Part shown: piece after piece, positions 12,136 through 46,024 of the stretch
Numbering within the stretch: the stretch's first letter is position 1
How the letters are laid out: every line of letters begins with the position of its first letter
The notes under the pieces: model-generated
Told to the model about the DNA's origin: nothing
The model's database searches: none
What the model saw: the letters and a program-made list of their open reading frames with translations, nothing else
NCBI RefSeq assembly: GCF_963678975.1
Contig: NC_089278.1
Span: 12,551,479 to 12,615,478 of the forward strand
DNA: 64,000 nt
Source: Dysidea avara
Lineage: Eukaryota > Porifera > Demospongiae > Dictyoceratida > Dysideidae
Direction of reading: 5' to 3'
Program-made: the position numbers and the translations under genes

Positions 12136-15100
12136 ATGTCACAGTCCAGCGAACTCGTGTCACTCTCCACTGTGGTAAAAGACCGGTGGAAGTTCGGTTT
12201 TGGCGAGATTTATGAAGGCAGAGAAACAACCAGTGGACAGCGATGCGCTATCAAAGTGGAGTCCGCTGTTGGGAACAAACAGGTAAATGTGTTTTCATAA
12301 TTACAGTGTATAAGTATAATTTTATACAATGGTATAAATTACGAGGTGTGGTGGGGTTTATCATTGTTTCTTGACATGATATTATAGTGTTTATTTCACC
12401 TACTAAAAGTGTCGGTAACAAAATTGTAATTTAAAGCCTTGTCAAAGTTTCGACATTGAAAACTTGGGGGCGTGGCAAAGTCCTAAGTGCTTGTTACATC
12501 AAGTATGACTTCCAGTGATTCAATATTGACAACAGATATTTTTCATATTCAAAATTTTGTGAGGGATCTACAATGAGAAAGTTCATACAGGCTATTTGAA
12601 ATCTTCTTAAAATGTGCCAACTCATTCTGAAAATGTGAAGCTCTATATTTCACGTATACCTCTATAGGGGAATTTGTGATTTGCACATACTCGAAGTATA
12701 CGGAACATAAATAAAACTGGACGTATAAATTTATGAGGCAACTGGACAAAACGTAAAAAAGCAGTCCTAGGAGGTACTCTTGTGTATTAACAAAGGTTTA
12801 GAATTGGTTGCTAATGTTTTTCAAAGCTTTCTAGGGAGATATTTAGAGAGAAACTTCGCAAAGAGGGTGTGCTCGTACCCATGCCTGATACGGACATTGG
12901 CATAGCAGCCTTACTATTAAAGCTTCGGAGCTCAAACCCCTGACACAACATTGCTGTGAGCTGCTTAACAACAAGACGTGTTCAGTTACAAAATTGCGCT
13001 ACGTGTTCAGTAGAAATCTCGACTTCAATATCACCATACATTTCCAATGGCGAAATTGAAGTCGAGGTTTCTGCTGAACAAGCAGCCCGATTTTGTAATT
13101 GAACACGTCTTGTTGTTAACCAGTTTACACCAATGTTGTGTCGGGAGTTTGAGCTCCGAAGCTTTAACAGTGAGGCTGTTATGCCAATGTCCGTATCAGG
13201 CATGAGTACAAGTAAAACCACCCTCTTCAGACTTGTCGAATTTTCTCGCTAAATATGTCGCTAGATAGCTTTTAAAAATATTAGCAACCAATCCTAAACC
13301 TTCTTTAACATATAAGAGTACCTGACAAAGCTGCTTTTTCACATTTTGTCTATTGACTGCCAAGTTTTATACGTCCAGTCATGGTCCAGTTTCGTAAATT
13401 TTCGTGACGCATGAAAAATCTGTAAATATGCCCAATTCACAAATTCCCCTATACAGGCTGCATCACATTTGCTATGCCTTGCAGCCTCCTGAAGGATCTG
13501 TAATTCTCGTATGGCTTCTAGAAAATTTAAAGAATTCTGTACATTCCCAGATACGCCTTGTGATTACTTTTAAAAAATTATTTTTGCTTAAATCTTGAAT
13601 TTTGCTATAAAATGTCTGAAAATTAAAGATTTGAAATCTCATACAGGATTATTTGCTGCTGACCACTTGATTTATGTTAGAGTTAAAGCACCGCCGCGCG
13701 TGTGTACGGAAAATACAGTACAAGGGTGTGTGTCAAGAGGCTAATACAGCACGAGGCGAAGCCAAGTGCTGTATTTGCCTCGAGACACCCCCTGAGTACT
13801 GTATTTTTCGTACACACAAGCAAGGTAGTGCTTTAAGTGATAATTTATATTGTACTTCCTGGGCGCATCTGGCTCAGAGCGATTTTCTCTAGTACTCAAA
13901 CTGCTGCGATTTTTGGTGATAAGGATATCAGTAAGTGTTCATATAATCTATTTCTAGCCGTAGAACGAACTAATAAGATTAGTTTGGCTAGTTTTAGCGA
14001 TTTACAATGTTACGCACGTGATCAATTATGCTGTCTTAGTGGAGTCATGTTTAAAAGCTTCGTGATCAGACGATCAGTAAGTGTTTATACAATCTATTCC
14101 TAGCCATAGAACGAACTCATAGGATTAGTTTGGCTGTTTTAGCTGGTTTTAGCAGTTTACAGTGTGTTGTTTACATAACATTCCTTAAATAAATTCTCCG
14201 CATAACTGTACTGTATTTGCCCAGTTATGCAGTTGATTAGTACTGTATGAACAATATGACACGGCATCACTTTGATCCTCCCACACAAAGTACAATATTG
14301 CAAGATAATGGGATGTAATATTTACTTCCCATCTTTTACAATTTGTTTTGGTAAATGCCTTTATAATGATGTATAGTTCATGCTTACATGTCTATTAAAG
14401 GTTTTAAAAATGGAGGTGGCCGTTCTCAAGAAACTACAGGGTTGTCCTTACATTTGTGACTTCTATGGTTGTGGACGTAATGGCAAGTTCAACTACATCA
14501 TAATGTCCCTGCTTGGTCCCAGTGTGTCCGAACTACGTCGCAAACAACCGGATGGAAAGTTCTCTCTTAGCACAACACTGCGTTTGGGTTTACAAATGTT
14601 AGCCGCAATACAAGCAATTCACAACTGTGGATTCCTACATCGTGATATTAAACCATCAAACTTTGCAATGGGCCGCATTCCAGCTAACAGCCATTGTTGC
14701 TATATGTTAGACTTCGGGCTTGCCCGTCAATATACTGCTCCCACTGGTGAGATACGACAACCAAGGTCAGTGGCTGGGTTTAGGGGAACTGTACGTTATG
14801 CATCTATTAATGCTCACAAATCTCTTGAGCTTGGGAGACATGATGATCTGTGGTCATTGTTCTACATCATGGCCGAGTTTGTCAATGGACAACTTCCCTG
14901 GAGGAAAATGAAAGACAAAGAACAAGTTGGCAAAGTAAAGGAACAATGTGATCACTTAAAATTATTGCACGGAACACCAAAAGAACTGGAAGAATTTTTA
15001 ACCCACTTACGATCACTTTGCTATTTTACAAAGCCAAACTATTCCTATCTCAAGGCATTGTTTGAGCAAGCAATGGAGGCCATTGGTGCCAAGGATGGTG

Positions 15101-16206
15101 ATCTTTTTGATTGGGAACAGGACAATAGTACCTATGCTACAGTCAGCACTTCTGCTCCTGCTATCAAATCAAAAACTAAGTCAGCCAGTAAATCAGCTCT
15201 TCCAGAGGCAGCCAGCACACGTTGTTCAGCACAAGATAGAGAGTCGACTAATTTAAACAAACCTGGTGAAGACAAGAAGCAGGGACCATCACCAGAAAAG
15301 AGTTCGGCCAAATTTTATCATACACCTCCAGCAGTTATAGCAGACAATCATTCTAGTGTTGATGGAAAGGAAGATGCCAAAAGTGATGTGAAGGGATCAT
15401 CACATAATGAACAATCCCAGAATGGCAATAATGTTGATAACAAGAATGGCAGTACTAGTAGTCATGATAGTTTCAAGTCTAAGACTGTTAGTGAACTAAT
15501 AAAGCTGAGGTCTGGTGCATCGTCAAGAAAAGAGACTGACTTTGACTCGTTACAGAATAATAGGGTAATCGATAGAGAACATTTTCAACATGATGATGAT
15601 GACAGCAAGGAGAAATCAGCTGATGACAGTGTGTGTGAAGAATTAGCAACAAGTGGCAGCTCATCAAAAGAGATTGTGAAAAAACTACCTGTGGTTAATC
15701 TCAGACAACCTATTCATTCCAGTCAGTCCAGTCCTGTTAATGACAACCCTTCATCTTCAACAAGCAGTTCTACTAAAGACAAACCTGAAGATAAAAGCCC
15801 TCAACCTGATGATCAGGTAGCCAACACCAATACAGCTGATAATCCTGTAGATGATATGGAGATGGGAGGTAGCAATGATCAGAAAGATAATATTGATGAC
15901 ACCACCAATGATGAGCTAAGGAAATACCTCAACAAAATCATGAACCCTTCTCCTGTCATGCTAACAGACAATCCCCCAACTAGAGACCACCTTGCCATGT
16001 CAATTAATGCATCAACAGTTAGCACTGGTCCCAGGGATCCCCATACAATGCATAACAACAGTGGTGATGGTGGGGTATTGAAGAATGACAACGCTGATGG
16101 TGGTGTCTCGATGAAATTCACACCTCGTCCACCAGACACGCCTTGTCCTGCCCATTGTATTTCAGCAAGAAGGAGAAGATATATCAGTCAACAACAAGTG
16201 AAATGA
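12136..16206 (+). CDS. TTBK: Tau-tubulin-kinase-like Ser/Thr kinase (CK1 group), two exons
   Basis: Exon 1 (12136-12282, 49 codons) ends at a GTAAAT donor. Exon 2 (14401-16206) starts after a TTAAAG acceptor and joins in phase to give 650 residues. Kinase landmarks: Lys40 (AIKVES), Glu54 ([10 protein letters not shown]), HRDIKPSN with Asp131, and DFGLARQ with Asp153. They are followed by [12 protein letters not shown] and [11 protein letters not shown], which are diagnostic of tau-tubulin kinases. The family phosphorylates tau/tubulin and, for TTBK2, supports ciliogenesis. The domain ends near residue 290. The remaining 350 residues are a Ser/Asp/Asn-rich, probably disordered tail. Oddity: exon 1 reads [10 protein letters not shown] where the family has a longer segment ending GGGGFGEIY, so about seven residues of strand beta-1 and the glycine loop are missing in frame. 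The gene could be a weak or pseudo-kinase, or this could be an assembly or allele defect. The start was chosen as the first ATG before the conserved TVVKDRWK. Confidence 0.9.
12658..13456. repeat. Large imperfect inverted repeat (family H) in the kinase intron
   Basis: The two arms, each about 380-400 bp, meet near 13036. Paired words include GGGGAATTTGTGA (left, and as its complement on the right), GACGTATAAA, GAATTGGTTGCTAAT, CCTGATACGGACATTGGCAT, AAGCTTCGGAGCTCAAAC, ACAAGACGTGTTCA and TCGACTTCAAT. Transcribed as part of the intron it would fold into a very long hairpin. A single-arm relative lies at 58025-58315. Confidence 0.8.
13677..14300 (+). repeat. Dispersed repeat family A, copy 1
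   Basis: This copy opens with a hairpin (about 13683-13838) whose arms include TTAAAGCACCGCC and GTGCTTTAA and which carries several ATACAG/CTGTAT words. Two related subrepeats follow (each with CAGTAAGTGTT, CTAGCC and ACGAAC...AGGATTAGTTTGGCT). It ends near TTTGATCCTCCCACACAAAG. An inverted copy lies at 24330-24988 in a catalase intron. There is no ORF. Neither end shows an obvious duplication. Confidence 0.7.
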
Positions 16207-16816
16207 AATGTAATATTATTTTATCGGCAATTGTATCTCTTATACTATTTAATGGCCATTCTTTCTGATTAATTTTTTGTTTGTTTATGGGTAATTCTTG
16301 TAAATATACAATTCATTTGTATTATTTATCTATTTAATTCACAAATTCTATTTTAAATGAATATCTATTATCTTAGTGTAAACATGGTGTAGATGAGCTC
16401 AACTTTTTAGTGACATAATATTGTATGTTTTTAGTATATAACTTATGTAGTTCTGAGGTCTGCTTGCCTGAGCACAATCCATGAGTTCTGAGTCCATGGT
16501 GTCCATATTCCACAGGGGTAATTTTGAGGGTTTTGCTATATCTTTAATTGCATGAAAATGCTGAACTTTACTAAAGGGATGGATCAACTAGTAGCTGCAT
16601 GTGTCCTTATTTTTGTTCTCCACAACATAAGCAGGTTCTCTGGTGTATCACAGTATTGTTGATCCTTCTAGACACTATGTGTTAAGGTTTGACAATGAAA
16701 AAAAATGATTTGTAAAACCAATTCAACACAGCAAATGATATGCTGTACATTCACTGTTCTGGTTTCCATGTATATAATACTTTACTATTTATTTACTGAA
16801 CATTTTGCATCCTCAG
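16207..16816. other. Kinase 3' flank and catalase 5' flank
   Basis: This is AT-rich sequence between the kinase stop and the first recognised catalase exon. It must hold, or be spliced over by, the catalase 5' end, but no short ATG exon with a phase-0 donor was convincing. A canonical AATAAA close to the kinase stop was not seen. Confidence 0.3.
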
Positions 16817-38813
<21,997 letters not shown>

Positions 38814-38922
38814 ACTACTAGTGCCTGACTATAGTGAAACAGAAGGTGGTGGAACAGTTCTATATAACCGTTTGTGTGTGATTTGCTTCTATTGTGTATA
38901 TGTATGTCTTGTCTCAATGTTA

Positions 38923-38943
38923 TGACGTCATATCATGTGACCG
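38923..38943. promoter_or_regulatory. CRE palindrome and E-box-like site before the DEP gene
   Basis: A perfect TGACGTCA (38923-38930) is followed by TCATGTGACC, an E-box-like word. Both sit in the 289-bp gap between the catalase stop and the DEP-gene start. TATATAG and TATAAAC lie closer to the start (39023-39040). CREB/ATF control of the DEP gene is inference. Confidence 0.4.
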
Positions 38944-39101
38944 TGCGTGTTCAGCGATCTAGTAGGGAATTTGGCATGTTAGTGGTCCATAATAGTTTCA
39001 GGTTATGAGGCTTCCTCCCAGGTATATAGTGTGTATAAACAAGTCGCTCATCAGTAACACTTCAAGGCTTTGGTAACTGACTTGTGTAGTAATTAACAAC
39101 G

Positions 39102-40205
39102 ATGAGCGAAACAGCGTGCAGATCATTTAGTATTGATTCCGCGTGTTGTCCAGAGTATCGGCCTCTACAGCGGAGACCTTCAATGATGAAGAGGTTGCGA
39201 AAAAGTTTTCGAAGGGCGATCAGTAATAAGGAAGGTGAATCGTCAGTCAACAGAGTGGACCATGCTAGTCTACGACCCAGTGTAAGTGCTGAGGTGCTTC
39301 ATTCACAAGCGTTCAGCTCCGATTCCTGCAGTACTCGGCCCATCAGCGATCACATGTTCCGCGCTACTACTATGTGGGATAACCTTGTGACCTATCTGGA
39401 AGCTAATGTAAAGCCTGGAACAAGAAGACGTTCTCTGCGCATCTATTCAAACTGTTTCTTCGGACACGAAGCTGTAGACTGTCTGCACAAATACATTACC
39501 ACTGACCTATCGCGCCAATGTGACCGCGAACAAGTCAGCATTCTATGTCACAGGTTCCTGATGCTTGGAATCATTGAAGATGCGAAGTGTGCTCCTGAGA
39601 CTGAAAGAGATTTCAACATGGGGATGGTTTACCGGCTGACTGAAAAGAAGTTTTGGGAATTTGCAGACGAAAGGCATCATGAAACTAAAAGCCAACAAAT
39701 CAAATCGCCTGCATCCCAAACTAAGGATTTAACACCTGCAAAGAAACTACATGAGAACACATTTGATAACAAAGACTCTGATTCGAGTAAAAAATTGCAA
39801 AGAAATATCAAGCAAATTTTTACATCTCAATCTTCTGATGACAACAGAACTAGTGTTGAACTGACTACTGCAACAATAGAGACACTTGCATGTTCAGGAA
39901 TGGATAGTAATGATGAACATTTAATGGTTCCGGCTAAGCAGTGCTCTCCAGCAAGCCCAGATGTTAAGTCCATCGCACTGCACAATGAATCCTTTTGTGA
40001 CGGCAGCAGCAAAGTGGCTGACCACTCTGAAACACTTCCTCAAGTAAGAAAAAGAAGGTGGCACTCTTTAAAAGGAAAGTCTTACAAGTTGAAAGCAAAG
40101 AAAACACAACCCACTCAAAACAATGAACAGAAGAAAAGCAACATTGTGCAAAATTCACCTAACAATGAAACTGACCAACCATGGATAGTGTATGGATACG
40201 TCTAA
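39102..40205 (+). CDS. DEP-domain protein, DEPDC1/DEPDC7-like
   Basis: This is an intronless frame of 367 codons starting at the first ATG after candidate promoter elements. Residues about 88-180 form a DEP domain: FRATTMWDNLVTYLE, then RRRSLRIYSNCFFGHEAVD, REQVSILCHRFLMLGIIEDA and MGMVYRLT. DEP domains dock signalling proteins to membranes or receptors. The FRATxxW and YxNCFxGxEAVD pattern is closest, as I recall it, to the DEPDC1/DEPDC7 group. Those proteins are longer and have a RhoGAP-like or extra region that is absent here. The N-terminus is basic (MMKRLRKSFRRA). After the DEP domain the chain is Ser/Lys-rich, with a basic cluster near residue 320 (VRKRRWHSLKGKS) that could be a nuclear signal. 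The rest is probably disordered. An intact frame and its own upstream elements suggest a working gene. A retrocopy origin is possible because it has no intron. Confidence 0.8.
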   Translation: MSETACRSFSIDSACCPEYRPLQRRPSMMKRLRKSFRRAISNKEGESSVNRVDHASLRPSVSAEVLHSQAFSSDSCSTRPISDHMFRATTMWDNLVTYLEANVKPGTRRRSLRIYSNCFFGHEAVDCLHKYITTDLSRQCDREQVSILCHRFLMLGIIEDAKCAPETERDFNMGMVYRLTEKKFWEFADERHHETKSQQIKSPASQTKDLTPAKKLHENTFDNKDSDSSKKLQRNIKQIFTSQSSDDNRTSVELTTATIETLACSGMDSNDEHLMVPAKQCSPASPDVKSIALHNESFCDGSSKVADHSETLPQVRKRRWHSLKGKSYKLKAKKTQPTQNNEQKKSNIVQNSPNNETDQPWIVYGYV

Positions 40206-40320
40206 ATTTTGTTGTTTTTTAATCTTTTTATCTAAAAACATCAGTCAAATTTCACACATGTATAGGTGACATGGTGAATGCATATGCCACATTTGGTCAC
40301 GTGATGATATAATGTCACAT

Positions 40321-40374
40321 ACTCTAATTGAGCAGTCAATCATTTACTGACTGCTCAATTAGAGTATTTTAATG
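40321..40374. repeat. Perfect-arm hairpin built from the CTCTAATTGAG word
   Basis: TACTCTAATTGAGCAGTCA is followed within about eight bases by its near-exact inverse, making a stem of about 19 bp just downstream of the DEP gene. It could be a terminator-like or mobile hairpin. It is a doubled version of the word dispersed through the window. Confidence 0.8.
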
Positions 40375-40869
40375 AACTCTGCATGTGCTTAATTATCTAT
40401 AGTGAGAGCTTACACTTTCTGCCACCAATTTGATTTTAAACCATAACATAGCATGCTGAATATAACATTGCGGCATATTTGGTATATAATATGCACATGC
40501 ATGTTTCTATCGTCAATCAAGAGCATAACTCATAATATATGGCTATCACTGAGACTATTTGTTAAAATCAAAATACTTTAATAGAACATCCAATAAAGAT
40601 AAACTCTGGTTTTTTAAATGAAGGAGTCTAAGTGAGAAGCACTCTCATTCCACCATACATACCACCGTTCCCAAAACTACAGTCGTACTAGGAAATAGTT
40701 CTACTTACATTAACCGGTGGAACTGAAGTCAGGGAATCACGTCTATAGACATTCCTTTTATTTCCTTTTTAGTGACATTTATTTATTAATATACATGCAC
40801 AGGCCACACTCAAACCACTCACTCCAATAACATACAATACCCGGCATGGTGTGTAGACATAATTACTAA

Positions 40870-42340
40870 TATTATGCGTCAGTTCATTTGCCTGATAACA
40901 AACAAATTATCATTACTGTATAGATCACCTAGTACAGATTTAGAATATTTCAATGATTTGTGTAGTCTTATAACTGAAAAGTATCCAAATGTTATTATCT
41001 ATTGTGCTGGAGTAGACTGGTCAAATGAATCAATAATATGTCACAGGTATCCTTGTCTGATCAACCAACAGGTACTGCATGGACCCGTGGATTTGCACAA
41101 TTGGTTAGCTTTCCTAGACAAAATGAAAATATTTTAGTTTTTTTTTACAAACAGACCCACGCTGGTATAGGAATGTTACTCTGCTCCTGGTATCTGATCA
41201 TGAAATTGTAAATGTATCAGTAGAGTCTAAGACATTTTATAACCAACTAATGGCTACAAAGTGTACTTGTGGAACAGAGCAGATTTGTGAGCTGGAGGAT
41301 TTTTGTGACCAATTTTCTGTTGAATCATTTGTGGAAACTATATGGACATGCCTAACAGAAAACTTTTTCTACTCGACAAATTTGTGCCAAAAAGTAGCAA
41401 CCATGGAATTATACAGTTGAGGCAATGGAAACAAGCTAGCTATAATTGTGCTAAAACTACACAGTCATCTGCTGATTGGTCACGCTACAAGGAACTGAAA
41501 CATGCAAAGGGAATACTGAATAGCATTTAGGAAATACATGTTTAACACCATATATGAAATGGCAAGAAGAAAAGGTTGTTTCAGCATATAAATCATTTTG
41601 GTAAGGTAAAGTGTCCCACCATAACTTACTGAGTCAGAGGTGACATACTAAGCTGGACCACATTGTTCCCGACAGGACGTACACAGAGTGTTGTGGTTGG
41701 AGAATGTACCTCTTCTCCCTGTAGTGTCTTAAGTGGTGTCCCACAAGGTTTTGTATTAGGGCCTCTGTTGTTTCTGATATACATCAATGACATTTTACAG
41801 GACTATTTGTTGCTTATTATGCTGATGACTGCATATCTATAGGGGGATTGATAGTTTAGTCTCGTGTTTAGTAGATGTCAGAGCTTTACAAAATGATCTA
41901 CAACTAGAATCATGGGAGGAAAAGCGGAAGATGTCCTTTTAATGCTGATAAATGCATGTTTGTTTCAGTATCCCTTAAAGAACCCCCATACAGATTACTA
42001 CATGGTAAACAGTTGAGTGTGCTAAATACTTGGGTCTTTTAAACAACATAGTAGACTGTGCATGCAAAAAGGCTAACTCTGTGTTAGGCTTGTAAGAAGA
42101 AATTTCAGAAACTGCTCATGTAAAATCAAAAAAGATCTGCATCTTACTTATGCTAAACCTAAGTTGGAATATGCAGCCACAGTTTGGGTTCCTTACATTA
42201 GGAACCTTTAAACAAACTGGAGTCTATACAAAGACATCCAGCTCGCTTCGTGATGCATGATCATCACCAAACTAGCAGTGTATCTAATATGTTGTTGCAT
42301 CTCAACTGGAATACTATAGAAACTAACTTTAATGCCGGGC
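40870..42340 (+). pseudogene. Decayed CR1/L2-type LINE (endonuclease plus RT)
   Basis: Broken frames run in the expected order of a non-LTR retrotransposon. First are endonuclease-like pieces (LLYRSPSTDLEYFNDL and YPNVIIYCAG near 40914-41010; VSDHEIVNV near 41189). A gap follows, and then RT pieces: SGVPQGFVLGPLLFLIYIND (about 41727-41790), YYADDCISI (41815-41840) and LEYAATVWVPYI (42160-42200). Many stops and shifts make it inactive. It is an old insertion with no host function implied. Confidence 0.75.
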
Positions 42341-42539
42341 ATGGTCCCCTACTTTGAGTTACACTATACGAGCAGTGGATCACTCTAATAGAACAGTCAT
42401 GTACGTTTTTGTTATAATTATGTTGACATTACAGGGATAGCCATGTAATGTACTACATAAGCTCAACAGATACAAGGACTTAGATAGCCATGCATGCAAG
42501 CCTCTGAAAAAGTTATAATGTACATGTTTTGGTATCATG

Positions 42540-43030
42540 CATCCTTAAAAGTTCTAACCAAAGAAATTAAGACTGTTCACCATAATTATAGTACTTCCAC
42601 TATTTAAATATTGTGCTCCCATCTGGGACCTTCATCTGCAATGCATGTGTGACCATCAAACAGACTCGGTTGAGTCAGTTCAATGTAGAGTAAGATTTGG
42701 CCTCAGTAGAACATGATGAGGCTGAGATGCCTAATGACTTGAAATGGCCAACACCTCGCAAATACCTTAGATTAGTCCCACTAAAAGTTGTAAATCAACT
42801 TCAATTATATATTACACAAATTATAATTACCTTCTCCTGCAAGACTGATGTCAATGAGATCAAACCATCCTTGTAAATTTTAACACCTCTTGTGATACTT
42901 ACCAATTCTCCTTCCCCAGAACAATACCTGAATGGAGCAATCTGCAAGTCAGTTACTCTAATATCCTATCCCTTGCAGACTATAAATAATTATAATTTTT
43001 GTATTAGCGATTGTATCTTTGGGGCTTAGT
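42540..43030 (+). pseudogene. Second LINE RT C-terminal fragment
   Basis: FKYCAPIWDLHL and DSVESVQ (about 42600-42690), then WPTPRKYLRLVPLK, match the region after the RT domain in CR1/L2-type proteins. It repeats a region already present in the preceding remnant, so it is a separate truncated copy. It is broken by several stops. Confidence 0.6.
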
Positions 43031-44296
43031 ATTAAAAAAAATCATGTGGCTATAGCAAATAGCAACTGAATTAAGTTCAGTTTTACAAACTAAAGTATTG
43101 AAAACCACACAGATAGGCCTGGGTCAAAATTTGCCCAAAATGCTTTCAAAAAGTTTTCACCTTCAGTGTTCCCATTATGCTCTATAAGTTAACAACATTT
43201 CATCTCGAAACATTTTAATCAGTGAATGCTCTATATAATAGTTTACTACAAACTGAAGTGACTGTAGTATCGATCTAGTGTTCTATAACTGTTTGCATTT
43301 TCACTGACTACTCTATTAGAGAGTATCGACCTATTTTCAAGGAATCAAGCTCCATAGTTTGAAAAAACTTCCTAATATGCTAGCATTATCCTGGCTGGAC
43401 CTGGCATAGTCTCTTATTATGCTGGCATATTTGACGCAGGCCTATACATGCAGGCATAGCAATGTTCAGTTCTAATAGATTTTTTATGCATTTCCATTAT
43501 AAAAATAAAAACAACGTATGCTTTAGTAGGTGACATAATTATATCAGAAGAGTCAACAGACTCAGTACAGATTTCTGAGCCACCATAATGAGCTACGTAG
43601 CTGAAACTCACAAAATTTTATACGAACATAATTAATTATTATGGATGTTGTGATGTGCTACTTCTTGATTACCAGTACAAGGTCTATGCCAGGAGTGAAT
43701 TCGAAGATGCAAGGTTTGCTCTAACCAGTTGCAAAATATTAGTGTGGCAGTGCAATAACTACAGATAATCTGTGTAATGGATACCACATCTGTCATGAAC
43801 ACAATGCAATCATTTGTTCGCTTTGTGCTGTTGATCATGCATATACTTATTGCATGTATGTATGCATATTCTTTCATAAAAGATTTTTGTACAGCAGCTA
43901 GCATGCAATATAGCTACATTTGGTTTAAACATTTGAATGTGTTATTATTACCATGCTGTTAGCAAATGACTTCTGTAAGGGAGTATTACAATAATCCTTT
44001 GTACAGTGCATACTTCACAAATGTAACAGAGCAAAATTAATATCTGCTATAAAGTGCATAAATTTAGTCCATTACATATTAAATGTATAATCTAAACAAA
44101 TGAATCTTTGCCACTGCATGCACGTAATTATTTGTTTTGTATAGTTGGTATTCATAAAGCTTGCCGTAAATGTACTATAGTACATGTAGCCAAGACAACT
44201 TGCTAAAGTAGCAGAAGTATCTATTAGATTAATTAAGCATATCAAATTTATAATTATGGCCTGAGTGTATACAATGATTGGTTTGTCATGAAGTCA
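43031..44296. other. Gene-free stretch
   Basis: No gene or transposon termini were recognised. One CTCTATTAGAG word sits near 43312-43324. Confidence 0.35.
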
Positions 44297-46024
44297 TCAA
44301 TACATGTAGTGATCTTCACCCAGATACACGTATCTTTTAAAACAGCTTTCTACGTTATCAGGTATCTTTACAGCCGATGGTCCAGGTGCTGCAGTTCCTT
44401 CTTTTGCTATGCTCAACATCACCAACTGTTGGCGACTTTCACTCCACTTCGGAACTCCAACCAAAATAAATGCAGCCTTGTACCACAAGTCAATCGTTGG
44501 TTCATTCCCATAACATCCAGCAACTGCAGCTGGTTGGTTGTACTGCGGCTGTTGACACCACGTAATATCCTTATCTTTATACTGGTAAACATTTTTACCA
44601 AACAACCTGGCTACATTTTCTGCTGTTTCTGTGTCAAACCCAAAGTCTAGCTGATACTGGAAGTCATCAGAGTTCTTTAGTGCAAGTTTGATATTACAGT
44701 CATGTGGCACAAGCTTCAGTAATGGTTTCATGTGAACTGGGAGACCTAGAAGCCTTGCACTGTTGAAGATAATATAATCAGCACCTTTCAATTTTGGATG
44801 ACAGGATAAATCTGAAAGAACATGTAATACCTTTTCCATGTCAGTACCTGTGATACCAGCTTTCCTCAACTCAGATTGTTGTACAGCTGGAGGCTTGTTC
44901 ACAATTTTTTGAATAGGGCACTTCTGTAGTTTGGTGATTATCGTTGCTTTGTCTACAGTGAATTTGGTATTAGCCAACAAATCATCCCACTGTAAATCGA
45001 AGGTGTAAGAGTAATGTGTATTGAAGCCCAGCACACCTCCATCACGCATGAACATAGGATTACTGATAGGATTACTGAGAACCACTTGAAATGTCCTGAA
45101 AAAAGGATTACTTGTTATATCAACTGTGGGTCTATTAAGATCTGCACCATAGTAAAGATTGTATGTAAGAGTAACTCGATAGCCTTCTGTAACAGGAAGA
45201 ACTTCATGTTCGATATCACTGAAGAAAGCAGCCCAACATATGCCATTCGATGGATCAGAGGCAGGAGAAGACCAATCATACTTTATTTCTTCCTTTTAGT
45301 GACGCACCACCAGCTCTCCACCACTAAACTGAGTTGGCAAACAAACCACAAGGCTACCAAACATCTGTCCTGACCGAGGTGTGTCAACATGGGATTTAAA
45401 AAAGCCACCAGGTGCATAGATATTCAGCTTGTACAGTTCTGCCTGTAAACTAGCACAATTTGGATTGATTAATCCAATCTCTCCGAGAATTGGAGTGTCA
45501 CAAAGTTGAAATGATGTCATGAAATTTTTAGTATCTAACTTGAAGGCATCACGGTAATTTTTGTCTGTCACACTCTCTCCTTTGTATCCAAAACTAGCAA
45601 CAACGCATGCATCAAGTAGCTTACCCATGGCTGTTTGGTCTGTGCCAGGAAATTCAATAGAACACCAAACAACTTCAGCACCTTTTGCTACAACAGGTGA
45701 AGTACAAGGCTGGACCTCTTCACTACTGCAAGCCCCTGCAGTCTTGTAGGCTACTGACACAGTCCCATTTGGTGGTAATTTTTCACCACAACTGAATCTA
45801 CTAGCTATACCATCAGCCATGTAACCAAGATTTGATATAATAGAGCTGTAAGCCGTCTCTTTCAGTGGCTTTGGACCCTCCAACCTTTTCTTCCTTCTTT
45901 TATTTGAATACAACATCTTCAGTTGCTTGCTCAGGTAAACTGTTGGTCTTTTACAAAATGTCACGAAACTCGTACTCAGGGCACACAGCTTGGTCTGTTG
46001 GTTAACTCTCGTCCAGCTGCTCAC
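44297..46024 (-). pseudogene. 2-oxoglutarate/Fe(II) dioxygenase-like frame with one in-frame TAA
   Basis: A single minus-strand frame runs from 46024 to the TGA at 44297 (575 codons), interrupted only by TAA at 45298-45296. The first ATG is at 45916; upstream codons have no ATG, so a 5' exon may be missing. Upstream of the stop: YAPGGFFKSHVDTPRSGQ gives the metal-binding HxD (His at 45391), then LVVCLPTQFSGGELVVRH. Downstream, in the same frame: KYDWSSP, WAAFFSDIEHEVLPV with the distal His, and GYRVTLTYNLYY with the 2-oxoglutarate-binding Arg. A C-terminal part has ITWCQQPQYNQPAAVAGCYG and AAFILVGVPKW. The family fold is prolyl-hydroxylase-like; its substrate is unknown to me. The TAA separates the two halves of the active site, so termination would inactivate it. 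It could be a young pseudogene, a sequencing or allelic error (one base from a sense codon), or readthrough. The rest is strikingly intact. Confidence 0.75.

Noticed and set aside
16494..16535. Short ATG frame (MSSESMVSIFH) as the missing first catalase exon
   Set aside because: The possible donor leaves the wrong phase for the next exon, which needs phase 0.
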